Source: Shewanella sp. (GTDB taxonomy: Bacteria > Pseudomonadota > Gammaproteobacteria > Enterobacterales > Shewanellaceae). From it: a stretch of DNA of 43,894 nt. The notes beneath the pieces were generated by a model. That model worked only from the letters and a program-made list of their open reading frames with translations. It did not search any database and was not told where the DNA came from. The stretch covers positions 1 to 43,894 of the forward strand of contig JAJNAU010000003.1 of NCBI GenBank assembly GCA_021462625.1, in the 5' to 3' direction. Positions 11,305 to 22,444 of the stretch are shown here, piece by piece. Position 1 is the first letter of the stretch. Every line of letters begins with the position of its first letter. Position numbers and translations under genes: made by a program.

Positions 11305-11582
11305 GGTTCTGTTGACCTTTTATGGTCGAATTTTGTTCTAGCGGAAGCGTTTTAGGAGCCCGGAGGTGTGCGCCGCATAGTCATGCTAAGCAAATACCCC
11401 TCAACAAAGTATAAAACGCTTTTAGCCCAGCCCTATAGGCAGCGTTTGTCGCCCCTTTCTCCTGCGTTATTGGTTTCTCATGTAGGCTAGCGACACATCG
11501 AAGCCTCTGGCTTGGATACCTCTGCCCTAGATAAAGAATTCACAAACTGCGGCCAAAATAACTACCAAAGGTCAATAGATCC
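11305..11582 (+). mobile_element. MITE-like element, family 1, copy B
   Basis: left end GGTTCTGTTGACCTTT, right end CCAAAGGTCAATAGATCC (imperfect TIR GGNTCTRTTGACCTTT), then TA. Confidence 0.75.
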
Positions 11583-11609
11583 TAATTGCTTCGGTGCATG
11601 CCTTTGGTA

Positions 11610-11933
11610 TCAGGCTTTGCCTGCCCCGTTTTTCAGGGTAGTGGCTTGTTTTGATGGCTTGGGTAAGTCCGATTCTTGGATCTGCAGAAAGTCACTGGCC
11701 TCATGCCACTGTCTGTTCACTTTGTCCAATTGCAAGGCCAGTGCGGCCAATTCACGCCCCTGTTCCTGATGCAGGTCGGTGACGCTCTGTTTGTACTGAC
11801 TGAGTTCCAGTACAGCCTGGTCGGCTCGTTTTTCCAGATCTTTGCCTGAATCCACGCGGACGAACAGAGTGCGAATCACATAGCCAAACGCCAGACCCAA
11901 TACGAAAGCAGCCAGTGTCAGTGTCCAATCCAT
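11610..11933 (-). CDS. zapG: DUF1043 / YhcB (ZapG-like) inner membrane protein
   Basis: N-terminal TM, MDWTLTLAAFVLGLAFGYVIRTL, coiled coil; divergent from zapE. Confidence 0.85.
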   Translation of the reverse strand: MDWTLTLAAFVLGLAFGYVIRTLFVRVDSGKDLEKRADQAVLELSQYKQSVTDLHQEQGRELAALALQLDKVNRQWHEASDFLQIQESDLPKPSKQATTLKNGAGKA

Positions 11934-12007
11934 TCAATACTCCTGTTTGCCTGCCAATGAGGCAGTGCCCCTGTGTTGACAGGCGTGATACTATTTACTT
12001 CTCATAT

Positions 12008-13141
12008 ATGGACAATTTGAGAGGGTTTCAAGTGGATCGACCGACTCCATGGGCTCATTATCAGGCTGATCTGAAGCGAGAGGACTTTTGCCATGATGTC
12101 GCTCAGGAACAAGCCGTGAGGGCATTGCAGCGTGTTTATGATGAGTTACTCGCTCCCCGCCAGGGGCAGTCTTTTGGCAGCAGGATGAAGTTGGCTCTGG
12201 GACTTAGCCGGCCAACACAGATAAAAGGCCTGTATTTGTGGGGTGGGGTGGGGCGCGGCAAAACCTATTTGATGGACACCTTTTTTGAAGCTCTGCCCTT
12301 TGATGAGAAATTGCGTGCGCATTTTCACCGCTTCATGCACAGAGTCCATGCCGAGCTGGAGGAACTCAAAGGTACCCGCGATCCTCTGCCAGCCATTGCC
12401 GTGAAAATGGCAGCTCAGTATCGGGTGATCTGCTTTGATGAGTTTTTTGTCTCTGACATTACCGACGCCATGTTGCTGGGAACCTTGCTTGAATCACTTT
12501 TCAGCCATGGAGTGGTGTTGGTAGCAACCTCCAATATTATTCCCGATGAGCTTTACCGCAACGGCCTGCAGCGGGCCCGTTTTTTGCCGGCAATTGCCCT
12601 GATAAACCAATGTTGTGAAGTGATTAATGTGGATTCCGGGGTGGACTATCGGTTACGGATGCTGGAGCAGGCAGAGATCTATCACTATCCTCTGGATGCT
12701 CAGGCAGATACCAATTTGCTTAAATATTTCAGTCTGTTGGCGCAAGATGCAGAAGTCTCTACGGAGCCGCTGGAAATTGAAGGGCGCCGGTTTCCCATTC
12801 GTAAGCAGGCGCAGGGGATATTGCTGGCCGACTTTCGCGCGCTCTGCGATGGCCCCCGCAGTCAGCGCGACTATATGGAAATTTCCCGTCTTTATCATAC
12901 CGTGCTGCTCAGTGGCGTTGAGCAGATGGGTGCGAAGCAGACCGGCGACGATGTTGCCCGGCGTTTTCTTGCGCTGGTCGATGAATTTTATGAGCGCCAT
13001 GTGAAGCTCATTATTTCATCCCAGGTGTCTGTAGAGGAGCTTTATACCCAGGGACAACTGGAATTTCAGTTCCACCGATGCCGCTCCCGGCTCACAGAGA
13101 TGCAATCTCACGAGTATTTGGCACTTGAACATTTGCCATAA
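12008..13141 (+). CDS. zapE: cell division ATPase ZapE (AFG1 family)
   Basis: GLYLWGGVGRGKTYLMDTFFEALP Walker A, CFDEFFVSDITDAMLL Walker B; start trimmed to MDNLRGFQVDRPTPW. Confidence 0.93.
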   Translation: MDNLRGFQVDRPTPWAHYQADLKREDFCHDVAQEQAVRALQRVYDELLAPRQGQSFGSRMKLALGLSRPTQIKGLYLWGGVGRGKTYLMDTFFEALPFDEKLRAHFHRFMHRVHAELEELKGTRDPLPAIAVKMAAQYRVICFDEFFVSDITDAMLLGTLLESLFSHGVVLVATSNIIPDELYRNGLQRARFLPAIALINQCCEVINVDSGVDYRLRMLEQAEIYHYPLDAQADTNLLKYFSLLAQDAEVSTEPLEIEGRRFPIRKQAQGILLADFRALCDGPRSQRDYMEISRLYHTVLLSGVEQMGAKQTGDDVARRFLALVDEFYERHVKLIISSQVSVEELYTQGQLEFQFHRCRSRLTEMQSHEYLALEHLP

Positions 13142-13183
13142 ATCCGGTTTTTTTTGAGTCCCTGTTGATATGCAGATACCCAA

Positions 13184-13242
13184 GGAAGGTGCCAATAAGT
13201 CCCGTGCATGTTCTGCGCTGGCTTACAACTATCATATGCAAG
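13184..13242 (-). repeat. terminal fragment related to family-2 MITE (copy C)
   Basis: GGAAGGTGCCAATAAGTCCCGTGCATGTTCTGCG matches the reverse complement of the 16120-16387 right end. Confidence 0.65.
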
Positions 13243-13328
13243 ACACAGTTCGCAGTAAATAGCCTTTGTCTTTTGCATTTGTTTGCAAGAGTTCCTAAAA
13301 AACAGGTGATTTTAAACTCAGCGTTGGC

Positions 13329-13334
13329 TATAAT
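13329..13334 (+). promoter_or_regulatory. candidate -10 box (TATAAT) upstream of rplM
   Basis: GGCTATAATCC ~150 nt before rplM start; no clear -35. Confidence 0.4.
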
Positions 13335-13480
13335 CCGCAGCCTGCCCACGTTACTACCGCCGATATGGTGGAATTTGTAAAGCTTGCTTCTCTGCTCGAA
13401 GGGGCATAGGGCGGCATTTTCGTGTTTTCTGCATTTCGCAGATAACAGGTGAGACAGAATTTAACTTTGGGTTTTTCTAA

Positions 13481-13912
13481 ATGAAAACTACTTTTACTGC
13501 TAAGCCAGAATCTGTATCTCGTGACTGGTACGTTGTTGACGCTGAGGGCAAGACCCTGGGTCGTATTGCTACTGAAATCGCTCGGCGTCTGCGCGGCAAG
13601 CACAAGGCTGAGTACACTCCGCACGTGGATACCGGTGATTACATCATCGTTATCAACGCAGAGAAAGTGACTGTTACTGGCAATAAAGCCAAGGACAAGA
13701 CATACTACTCGCACTCAGGCTTCCCAGGTGGCATCAAGCAAATCAGCTTCGAGAAGCTGCAAGCTCACAAGCCAGAAATGATCATCGAGAAAGCAGTTAA
13801 GGGTATGCTGCCAAAAGGTCCTCTGGGCCGCGCCATGTTCCGTAAGCTGAAAGTTTACACTGGTGCCGAGCACAACCACGCTGCACAACAACCTCAAGTT
13901 CTTGATATCTAA
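13481..13912 (+). CDS. rplM: 50S ribosomal protein L13
   Basis: [55 protein letters not shown]. Confidence 0.98.
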   Translation: MKTTFTAKPESVSRDWYVVDAEGKTLGRIATEIARRLRGKHKAEYTPHVDTGDYIIVINAEKVTVTGNKAKDKTYYSHSGFPGGIKQISFEKLQAHKPEMIIEKAVKGMLPKGPLGRAMFRKLKVYTGAEHNHAAQQPQVLDI

Positions 13913-13927
13913 TACGGGATAAAGCAA

Positions 13928-14320
13928 ATGGCTGCAACTCAGTACTACGGCACTGGCCGTCGCAAAACCTCTACTGCTCGCGTATTCGCGAAGACTGGTA
14001 CAGGTAACATCATCGTGAACAAGCGTCCTCTGGACGTTTACTTCGGTCGTGAAACTGCTCGCATGGTTGTTCGTCAGCCACTGGAGCTGGTTGAAATGAC
14101 TGACAAGCTGGACATCTATGTAACTGTTAAGGGCGGTGGTATCACCGGTCAAGCAGGTGCTATCCGTCACGGTATCACCCGTGCTCTGATGCAACTGGAT
14201 GAAGCTCTGCGTCCTTCTCTGCGTGCTGCTGGTTTCGTTACCCGTGATGCTCGTCAGGTTGAACGTAAGAAAGTGGGTTTGCGCAAAGCACGTCGTAAGC
14301 CACAGTTCTCCAAGCGTTAA
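13928..14320 (+). CDS. rpsI: 30S ribosomal protein S9
   Basis: [20 protein letters not shown]...RKPQFSKR. Confidence 0.98.
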   Translation: MAATQYYGTGRRKTSTARVFAKTGTGNIIVNKRPLDVYFGRETARMVVRQPLELVEMTDKLDIYVTVKGGGITGQAGAIRHGITRALMQLDEALRPSLRAAGFVTRDARQVERKKVGLRKARRKPQFSKR

Positions 14321-14340
14321 TTTTACGCTGCAGAATTTAC

Positions 14341-14372
14341 AAAAAACCCGGCTATATGCTGGGTTTTTTATT
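14341..14372 (+). terminator. Rho-independent terminator of rpsI
   Basis: AAAAAACCCGGCTATATGCTGGGTTTTTTATTT. Confidence 0.85.
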
Positions 14373-14447
14373 TCGTTTTTAATACCAAAGCAAAGGCTTT
14401 GAAGGCAGATTGCAGTCAAAGACTTAAAACCTGTGTTAGGGAAAGAT

Positions 14448-14636
14448 ATGAGCTTCGAAGTGTGGATGCTTGCTCTGGGGCTGGTTATGCTCATAGAGGG
14501 CTTGGGACCGGCCTTTTTTCCGGCAAAATGGCAAACCTATTTAATTGAGTTAGCCAAGTTAGATCAAAATCTTATCCGCCGGATCGGGGGATCTTTAGTC
14601 ACCGCCGGTGTGATTCTGATGATTATTTTTTCATAA
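14448..14636 (+). CDS. DUF2065 family small membrane protein
   Basis: MSFEVWMLALGLVMLIEGLGPAFFPAKWQTYLIELAKLDQNLIRRIGGSLVTAGVILMIIFS. Confidence 0.85.
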   Translation: MSFEVWMLALGLVMLIEGLGPAFFPAKWQTYLIELAKLDQNLIRRIGGSLVTAGVILMIIFS

Positions 14637-14669
14637 ATTTATTGACCCTTCGCTGGGGAAATCTGTTAA

Positions 14670-15998
<1,329 letters not shown>

Positions 15999-16003
15999 TG
16001 AGA

Positions 16004-16032
16004 TGAAAAAGGTCGCCTAAGTGGCCTTTTTC
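16004..16032 (+). terminator. Rho-independent terminator of purA
   Basis: GAAAAAGGTCGCCTAAGTGGCCTTTTTC. Confidence 0.8.
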
Positions 16033-16119
16033 ATTGCAAGCTTGTTGAGGCCGAATGAGGTGTAATGCGCACTGTATCAACGTCATTTGCCACAACAAGC
16101 TTCGAACTACCAGTGATTA

Positions 16120-16387
16120 GGGAAGGTGCGAACAAGTCCTCGCACCGCTCTGGCTGATGGGCAAATTCGAGTTCAAGGTATTCAGCTGCAGCAAGGCGGG
16201 TTGCCTTTCAAAGCGCCATACCACAGCAATCGTGTTTGCCCGAAAGCCCCAAAGGGCGAGGCTGACAGCCCTATCTGCTTGGTTGCAGCTCTCGCTAATG
16301 ACTCAGGCCATTAAGGTCGAGCTGCGTTACGCGTCTCGGGGCTGTCATCGCTCGCAGAGCACGCACGGGACTTATTCGCACCTTCCT
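16120..16387 (+). mobile_element. 268-bp MITE-like element, family 2, copy A
   Basis: TA|GGGAAGGTGCGAACAAGTCC ... GGACTTATTCGCACCTTCCT|TA; near-perfect ~20-bp TIRs; homologous to 24468-24735. Confidence 0.85.
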
Positions 16388-16420
16388 TAGACATTTCCCC
16401 TGCGCCACCACTCTTCAGAA

Positions 16421-17095
16421 TTGGGTTATACTGCCGATGAAGTGGTAATCATGGCTAAAGGGATAGATAAGATGTTACGGACGCTGTTGATTTGGCTATT
16501 GCCACTGACGCTGAGTGGACTTGCCCGTGGTGAGTCTATTGTTGTTGATATTTACAGCCAGGAAAAATTGCTGTCACTGATCCATGCCAACCGTTACCTG
16601 CAGCAGGTGAAGGCGGATGAATGTCAGCTGGTTCAGGATATCGAAGCCAGGGCGCAGGTTCTTAAACAACCTCTCTACCAGTATCTGTGGGGAGAGATGA
16701 TGAACTATGGTGTGTGTGTGCCCGCCAATCCTTCCCGTGGCATGGAAATGTTACAGATGGCTGCCGATCAGGGCAGTCCTGAGGCCATGGTTTTACTGGC
16801 CCAATATTATCGAGATGGCCGTTTTGTGGTGCAGAATAAACACAGAGCGGTGCAATATGTGCTTCCGGCTGCGGCCAATGGCAACCAAACTGCCCGTATG
16901 ATGCTGGTAAAGTTAATGTCAGATGGCTATGGTAGTCCATGGGATTATGAGTTGGCTTATCACTGGCTGTTTAACGAAGTGTTCGGTGATGAAGCAACTA
17001 AATTGGAAGCCTTAACTTTACTACAGGGATTAGAGGCCAGGATGCCAGCAAGCGTGGTGCAAAGAGCCATCAACGCATCCTTGAGTGGCCGTTGA
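16421..17095 (+). CDS. secreted Sel1/TPR-like repeat protein (start probably internal, e.g. MLRTLLIWLLPLTLS)
   Basis: signal peptide; Sel1-like units (GVCVPANPSRGMEMLQMAADQGSPEAMVLLAQYYRDGRFV). Confidence 0.7.
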   Translation: MGYTADEVVIMAKGIDKMLRTLLIWLLPLTLSGLARGESIVVDIYSQEKLLSLIHANRYLQQVKADECQLVQDIEARAQVLKQPLYQYLWGEMMNYGVCVPANPSRGMEMLQMAADQGSPEAMVLLAQYYRDGRFVVQNKHRAVQYVLPAAANGNQTARMMLVKLMSDGYGSPWDYELAYHWLFNEVFGDEATKLEALTLLQGLEARMPASVVQRAINASLSGR

Positions 17096-17135
17096 TCCCG
17101 CCCTCTCTGGAGGGATCAACCTATGTGGAAAATGA

Positions 17136-19583
17136 ATGATAAAAGACCCTCATTTTGAGCGTGAACAAACCAAATACGACAACCCAATTCCCAGTCGCGA
17201 GTATATTCTGGATTACTTGCGCTCCCAGGCCTCTCCCCTGACCCGGGACAAGATAGCCCAGGCACTGAAAATTACAGATGAAGAGCAGCTCGAGGCGCTG
17301 CGCCGGAGACTACGCGCCATGGAGCGCGATGGCGAGTTGGTGTTTACCCGGGGTCAGAGCTATGGCTTGCCGGAGCGGATGGATCTAATAGCCGGTACCA
17401 TTCTTGGGCACCGGGATGGATTCGGCTTCTTCCGTCCGGATGATGGCGGCGATGATCTGTACATATCCAACCGCGATATGCAGCTGTATTTCCATGGCGA
17501 CAAGGTGCTGGCACAAAAGGCTGGAACCGACCGTAAAGGGCGGCGTGATGCGCGCATTGTGCGTCTGATCCAGGAGCGAACAGCTGCTCTGGTTGGTCGA
17601 TTTTATGTCGATTGCGGCATGAGTTTTGTGGTGGCTGACGACAAGCGGATTACCCACGAAATTCTGATCGACAGTGCCGATCGCAACGGTGCTCGTCATG
17701 GCGATGTGGTGGTGGTCGAGCTCACCCGCCGCCCTGGACGCTATGTAAAGGCTGCCGGTAAAGTGACAGAAGTGCTGGGTGAGCAAATGGCCCCCGGCAT
17801 GGAAATTGAGATTGCCCTGCGCAATTACGATCTGCCACACCAGTGGTCGGCAGTGATTGAAAAGAAACTGCGCCGTATTCCTGATGAAGTGACCGAAGCT
17901 GAAAAGCAATATCGGGTCGATCTGCGTCATTTACCCTTAGTGACCATAGACGGGGAAGATGCACGGGACTTCGATGATGCGGTTTACGCTGAGCGCAAAC
18001 GTGGCGGCGGCTGGCGTTTGTGGGTGGCTATTGCTGACGTGAGTCACTATGTGCGCACAGGTTCGGCATTGGATGTGGAAGCCAGAAGCCGTGGCAACTC
18101 TGTGTACTTCCCATCGCAGGTGATCCCCATGTTGCCTGAAAAGCTGTCCAATGGCCTGTGCTCCCTGAATCCGGCAGTTGACCGCCTGTGTATGGTAGCT
18201 GAGATGACCATTTCGACCAAAGGTGCGCTCACAGGCTACAAGTTTTACCCGGCGGTGATGCACTCCCATGCGCGCTTCACCTATACCCAGGTGGCGGCCA
18301 TGCTGGAAGGCGAACCGGGATTGCCCGAGCATCAGCCTTTGCTGCCGCATCTTCAGGTACTGCAGGAGCTGTATCTGACCCTGGATGAGCAACGTGCCCA
18401 GCGCGGAGCCATCGGTTTTGAGACAGTAGAGACTCAGTTCATCTTTAATGAGCAGCGCAAGATAGACAAAATTGTGCCCAGGGTGCGTAACCAAGCCCAC
18501 AAGATCATTGAAGAGTGCATGATTTTAGCCAACGTGGCGGCGGCCAAATTTGTTAAAAAGCACAAAGGCGAAGTCCTGTATCGGGTGCATGAAACACCAT
18601 CGGAGCAAAAGCTGACCCAGTTCCGTGAGTTTCTGGCCGAGCGCGGCTTGAGCCTTGGCGGTGGTGCTGAGCCTCAGCCCATTGATTTCCAGCTGCTGAT
18701 GGAGTCAATTACTGACCGTCCAGATGCTCAGCTCATTCAGGTGATGTTACTGCGCTCTATGCGTCAGGCGATTTACACCGCTGACAATGAGGGGCACTTT
18801 GGATTGGCATTGGAAGCTTATTCCCACTTTACCTCACCGATCCGTCGTTATCCGGATCTGGTGCTGCACCGGGTGATCCGTTATTTGCTGGCTAAAGAAC
18901 GTGGTGACAGTGATGAAAAGTGGACTAAGGATGGCGGTTATCACTACCAGCTTGAGGAGTTGGATCAGTTAGGGCAAGAGTGTTCCAACACTGAACGTCG
19001 TGCCGATGAGGCCACCCGTGATGTCAGTGACTGGCTCAAATGCGAGTTTATGCAGGATCACGTGGGCGACACCTTTGAAGCCGTTATCGCCTCAGTGACC
19101 AGCTTTGGTCTGTTTGTCCGGCTGAATGATTTGTTTATCGATGGTCTGGTGCATATTTCCAGTCTGGGCAGCGATTACTATCAGTTCGACCCCATGCGTC
19201 AGCGGCTGATTGGTGAAGCTACCGGGCAGATTTATCAGGTGGGCGATCCGGTTACCGTTAAGGTCGCCGCCGTGAATCTGGACGACAGGCAAATAGACCT
19301 GTTGATGGTGGGTGATGAAGGCGGACGCAAACAGAGTCGCAGCCGCAGACCACTGAGCGCCAGAGAAAGGGTTAACCTTGAAGGGGCAAAAGCTAATCGC
19401 AGTGGCGCAGAAGGGGACAGAGCATCCCGTGGTGGCAGCAAAGGGACCCGTGTACGTGATTCCTTGCGCTGTGCCACCAAGCCTGCCAAAAAGGGTAACA
19501 AGAGTTCAGTGAAAAAGTCGTCTGCCAAAGCCGGAGCCCAAAAGGCATCCAAGAGCAAGGGTGGCAAGAGAAAGAGTAAATGA
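17136..19583 (+). CDS. rnr: ribonuclease R
   Basis: RNB motif [18 protein letters not shown]1 domain, Lys/Arg-rich C-terminus. Confidence 0.97.
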   Translation: MIKDPHFEREQTKYDNPIPSREYILDYLRSQASPLTRDKIAQALKITDEEQLEALRRRLRAMERDGELVFTRGQSYGLPERMDLIAGTILGHRDGFGFFRPDDGGDDLYISNRDMQLYFHGDKVLAQKAGTDRKGRRDARIVRLIQERTAALVGRFYVDCGMSFVVADDKRITHEILIDSADRNGARHGDVVVVELTRRPGRYVKAAGKVTEVLGEQMAPGMEIEIALRNYDLPHQWSAVIEKKLRRIPDEVTEAEKQYRVDLRHLPLVTIDGEDARDFDDAVYAERKRGGGWRLWVAIADVSHYVRTGSALDVEARSRGNSVYFPSQVIPMLPEKLSNGLCSLNPAVDRLCMVAEMTISTKGALTGYKFYPAVMHSHARFTYTQVAAMLEGEPGLPEHQPLLPHLQVLQELYLTLDEQRAQRGAIGFETVETQFIFNEQRKIDKIVPRVRNQAHKIIEECMILANVAAAKFVKKHKGEVLYRVHETPSEQKLTQFREFLAERGLSLGGGAEPQPIDFQLLMESITDRPDAQLIQVMLLRSMRQAIYTADNEGHFGLALEAYSHFTSPIRRYPDLVLHRVIRYLLAKERGDSDEKWTKDGGYHYQLEELDQLGQECSNTERRADEATRDVSDWLKCEFMQDHVGDTFEAVIASVTSFGLFVRLNDLFIDGLVHISSLGSDYYQFDPMRQRLIGEATGQIYQVGDPVTVKVAAVNLDDRQIDLLMVGDEGGRKQSRSRRPLSARERVNLEGAKANRSGAEGDRASRGGSKGTRVRDSLRCATKPAKKGNKSSVKKSSAKAGAQKASKSKGGKRKSK

Positions 19584-20320
19584 AGAAGCACGAGTTGATT
19601 TTCGGTATCCACGCGGTTGAGTCTGTACTGAAGCGCAGCCCGGAAAGGGTATTGGAGCTGTTTCTTATGCAGGGGAGGCTGGACGAGCGGGTTGCCCCAC
19701 TGGTGAGGCTGGCTACTGAGTATGGTATTTCCATGCCTCAAACTTCCCGTAAGGTATTGGATGAGAAAGCTGGCAGTACTCAACATCAGGGCATCATTGC
19801 GAGGGTAAAACCCGCCAGGGCTTTGAATGAGCACGATCTGGATGACCTGCTGGCAGCGACTGAGTTGCCCTTTCTGCTGATCCTCGATGGCGTGACAGAT
19901 CCGCACAACCTTGGAGCCTGTCTGCGTAACGCTGATGCTGCTGGCGTTCATGGCATTATTGTGCCTAAAGATAATGCGGTGAGCCTGACGGCAACTGTCA
20001 GTAAAGTTGCCTGTGGTGCTGCTGAAACCGTGCCTCTGTTCCAGGTCACCAACCTGGCTCGTACCATGCGTCATTTGCAGGACAAAGGGGTATGGATTAT
20101 AGGCACTGCCGGCGAGGCCGATTGCAACCTGTATCAGGCCGACCTTAAAGGTTCTCTGGCTGTTGCCATGGGGGCTGAGGGTAAAGGGCTGCGCCGTTTG
20201 ACCCGGGAATGTTGCGATACTCTGGTGTCCATCCCTATGGCGGGCAGTGTTTCCAGTTTGAATGTTTCGGTGGCCACCGGTATCTGCTTGTTCGAAGTGG
20301 TACGTCAGCGGCTGGGGTAA
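19580..20320 (+). CDS. rlmB: 23S rRNA (guanosine-2'-O-)-methyltransferase RlmB
   Basis: SpoU motifs [40 protein letters not shown]; overlaps rnr stop. Confidence 0.96.
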   Translation: MKKHELIFGIHAVESVLKRSPERVLELFLMQGRLDERVAPLVRLATEYGISMPQTSRKVLDEKAGSTQHQGIIARVKPARALNEHDLDDLLAATELPFLLILDGVTDPHNLGACLRNADAAGVHGIIVPKDNAVSLTATVSKVACGAAETVPLFQVTNLARTMRHLQDKGVWIIGTAGEADCNLYQADLKGSLAVAMGAEGKGLRRLTRECCDTLVSIPMAGSVSSLNVSVATGICLFEVVRQRLG

Positions 20321-20337
20321 TTCCGCAAGTTATAAAA

Positions 20338-20363
20338 TAAAAGGTGCCTTTGGGCACCTTTTT
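20338..20363 (+). terminator. Rho-independent terminator of rlmB
   Basis: AAAAGGTGCCTTTGGGCACCTTTTTT. Confidence 0.9.
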
Positions 20364-20369
20364 TGGTTT

Positions 20370-20562
20370 GTGCGCCTAGCATGGCGTTGTTCTAGGAAGT
20401 GAAAGTCCTCTACGGGCTCAGTCGAGCGAGAACCGTTAACCTATGCAAGGGTGTTCACCCTGAGGTGAAATCTGAAGGAAGCAAATGGCAAAACTTGGTT
20501 GTGACGAACAGAAATCTGATAGTAGGCCACTACAAGCACGGCAATGTCGAACCAAGGAGGTG
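20370..20562 (+). mobile_element. 5' fragment (partial domain I) of a group II intron
   Basis: GTGCGCCTAGCATGGCG...TCTAGGAAGTGAAAGTCCTCTACGGGCTCAGTCGAGCGAGAACCGTTAACC resembles bacterial group II intron 5' ends; no maturase ORF or domain V hairpin found downstream. Confidence 0.7.
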
Positions 20563-20741
20563 ATACCAATCTCCATAGAGATTTGATCTCATCAGAGCGA
20601 TGTCAGCCATTCGAGTACAAGCCAAATTGGTGACGACATAGTGGTTCTATGGCGAGACAATTTGGTGGACTAATTACAAGTAACAGTGTGTATGGCTGAC
20701 ACGCTCCCGAAAGACGAGTTTTAAAGACCTGCATACTGCCC
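20563..20741 (-). repeat. family-3 (ATACCAATC) dispersed element, truncated copy
   Basis: ATACCAATCTCCATAGAGATTTGATCTCATCAGAGCGATGTCAGCCATTCGAGTACAAGCCAAATTGGTGACGACATAG aligns with the reverse complement of 24740-24822. Confidence 0.75.
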
Positions 20742-20756
20742 ACGAAAAAGACGTTG

Positions 20757-21323
20757 TCAATATATTATCGTAAGCGTGAAGAGCTGGTCAGCGCCAACCC
20801 GAGGTAGTTTGAGTTGAAAATATTCAAACAAATTTTGACATTCCACATAGCGGTAAAATGCCTCCCGGTTAATCGCATCAAGTATCAAATAGCCTCTATC
20901 TACGCGAAGGACATTACAGAAATGCCCTTTTCCCTTTCCTGAAACCTCATATTTAAAATTGATAACGGCATGTCCATTGGTTCTGATGGTAAGGATTTTA
21001 TGGTGAATTTCCGTGATCTTTTCAACGTGATTTCCTGTTGCCTCAACCATTCCAAGTCCCTTCCATATGTATAGGTCGTCCAAATTGCCAAACAGGCTGA
21101 ACCTTGACATCGGCTCTGGTTTTACACATTCACGCTCAGTAATGGGTTTTAGCAAACCTTCTTCTAAGTACCGAAACACCCGCATGGCAACTGGCCCGCA
21201 ACTTAGCTTAGTCGCCGAATCATTGATTGCCGCTAATACCGATAAATCTCTGGGAAATGAAGCAGAAACTAGGGAGATTCTTGTTGATGCGGTACGGGCT
21301 GATGCTGAAGCAACTGGATACAT
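20757..21323 (-). CDS. orphan hypothetical protein with papain/C39-like Cys-His signature
   Basis: 188 aa; KLSCGPVAMRVFRYLEEG and KGHFCNVLRVDRGYLILDAI arrangement; GGAG upstream of ATG. Confidence 0.55.
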   Translation of the reverse strand: MYPVASASARTASTRISLVSASFPRDLSVLAAINDSATKLSCGPVAMRVFRYLEEGLLKPITERECVKPEPMSRFSLFGNLDDLYIWKGLGMVEATGNHVEKITEIHHKILTIRTNGHAVINFKYEVSGKGKGHFCNVLRVDRGYLILDAINREAFYRYVECQNLFEYFQLKLPRVGADQLFTLTIIY

Positions 21324-21623
21324 AATACAAACTCCGGAAATGAAATACCTATTAACACTCTATTTCCTCACGTTGTCCGGTTTAAACTGTTCTCCTTTCC
21401 TGAAACGCTGAAGGCGCAGAGGTACTTTTAGACTTGGTTGTAACAAACCTTGGCAGCGTTAAACCGTATATTCTAACCAGATAGTTACCAATTCTGGTAT
21501 GAGTAATGTTGACTTTGAGCAGAATAAAGTATTGCTGTCAAGTTTTTTTGGGGAAGGATAAGTCCGACCTTGTATTTCACGGTAGCGTTTATTGAAGGCT
21601 GATCTCTACTCCGGGAGTGGAGG

Positions 21624-22373
21624 TCATTGGAAGGTATACAGCAGATTAAAGGTTGAGATGGTATCTGTCTGTTTGGTGCCCTCGGGAACCACCTGAGTGT
21701 ACTTGACGTTAAAACCCACCTTGAAAGCCCAGTTCTGAAACACGGTATTTTTGTAGGCCAGATCCAGAGCCACAGTATTGTTGTTTTCGCCTACTTCGGT
21801 GACCAGATCGGCGCTGAAGTGAGTGTACTCATGGATCTTCTGCTCTAACTTGGCCGAGGTTCGTAAAATCACATCCTGCTCGGCAATAGGCTCTATGGCC
21901 GGATCGCTGCCAAAGGGCAGGTTATACCGGTAACCCGGACCCACTTCCAGACTCAGTTTAGTTTTTGAGGTCGCTATGGCATTAAAACCATAACCCGATG
22001 ACACAGTCATAATCCGGGTATATGAACCGAATTTATCCCAGGTGAAATCCCCTTGAGTAAAGATATAGCTGCCATTGAGCTTATAGTTGGATTGCAGATG
22101 CAGGTTATACTTTTTCGCCGTGGTCTTTTCTGAGTCCGAGGCATAGTATGCTTTTACCGTACCTTCCTGTTTAAAGTTACTGGTGTCATAAACCAGCTTG
22201 GTACGGCCATTGAAACTGCTGGACTCAGTGTTACCCGTGTTGAGCTGAAATCCCGCCTCCACCTCGGCGGTGAAGTCACTGGGGGGTTCCTGATAATCCG
22301 GTGGTACCAGTGCCCAGGAGGGGGCGGAAATCAACAGTAGGGGAAGAAGAGAGATAAAAGCGGCTCTGAGCAT
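21624..22373 (-). CDS. DUF481 family outer membrane protein
   Basis: signal peptide, FTAEVEAGFQLNTGNTESSSFNGRTKLVYD, beta-barrel-like pattern ending in TFQ. Confidence 0.88.
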   Translation of the reverse strand: MLRAAFISLLPLLLISAPSWALVPPDYQEPPSDFTAEVEAGFQLNTGNTESSSFNGRTKLVYDTSNFKQEGTVKAYYASDSEKTTAKKYNLHLQSNYKLNGSYIFTQGDFTWDKFGSYTRIMTVSSGYGFNAIATSKTKLSLEVGPGYRYNLPFGSDPAIEPIAEQDVILRTSAKLEQKIHEYTHFSADLVTEVGENNNTVALDLAYKNTVFQNWAFKVGFNVKYTQVVPEGTKQTDTISTFNLLYTFQ

Positions 22374-22444
22374 TATAGTTATGACTCTGTATCCGAGAGT
22401 TTAAAAATAGCCAAATCAGTAACGTAAGTACTGCATTACGCCAT

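Noticed and set aside
16126-16390. ORFs 16126-16314 and 16157-16390 as genes
   Set aside because: They lie wholly within the 268-bp family-2 repeat, have no RBS or domain signal, and do not correspond to a conserved frame in copy B
19235-20074. 279-aa minus-strand ORF across rnr/rlmB
   Set aside because: Antisense to two clear core genes; no independent support
21067-21411. 114-aa plus-strand ORF opposite the papain-like protein
   Set aside because: Shadow frame; the minus frame has the Cys/His motif, longer length and RBS
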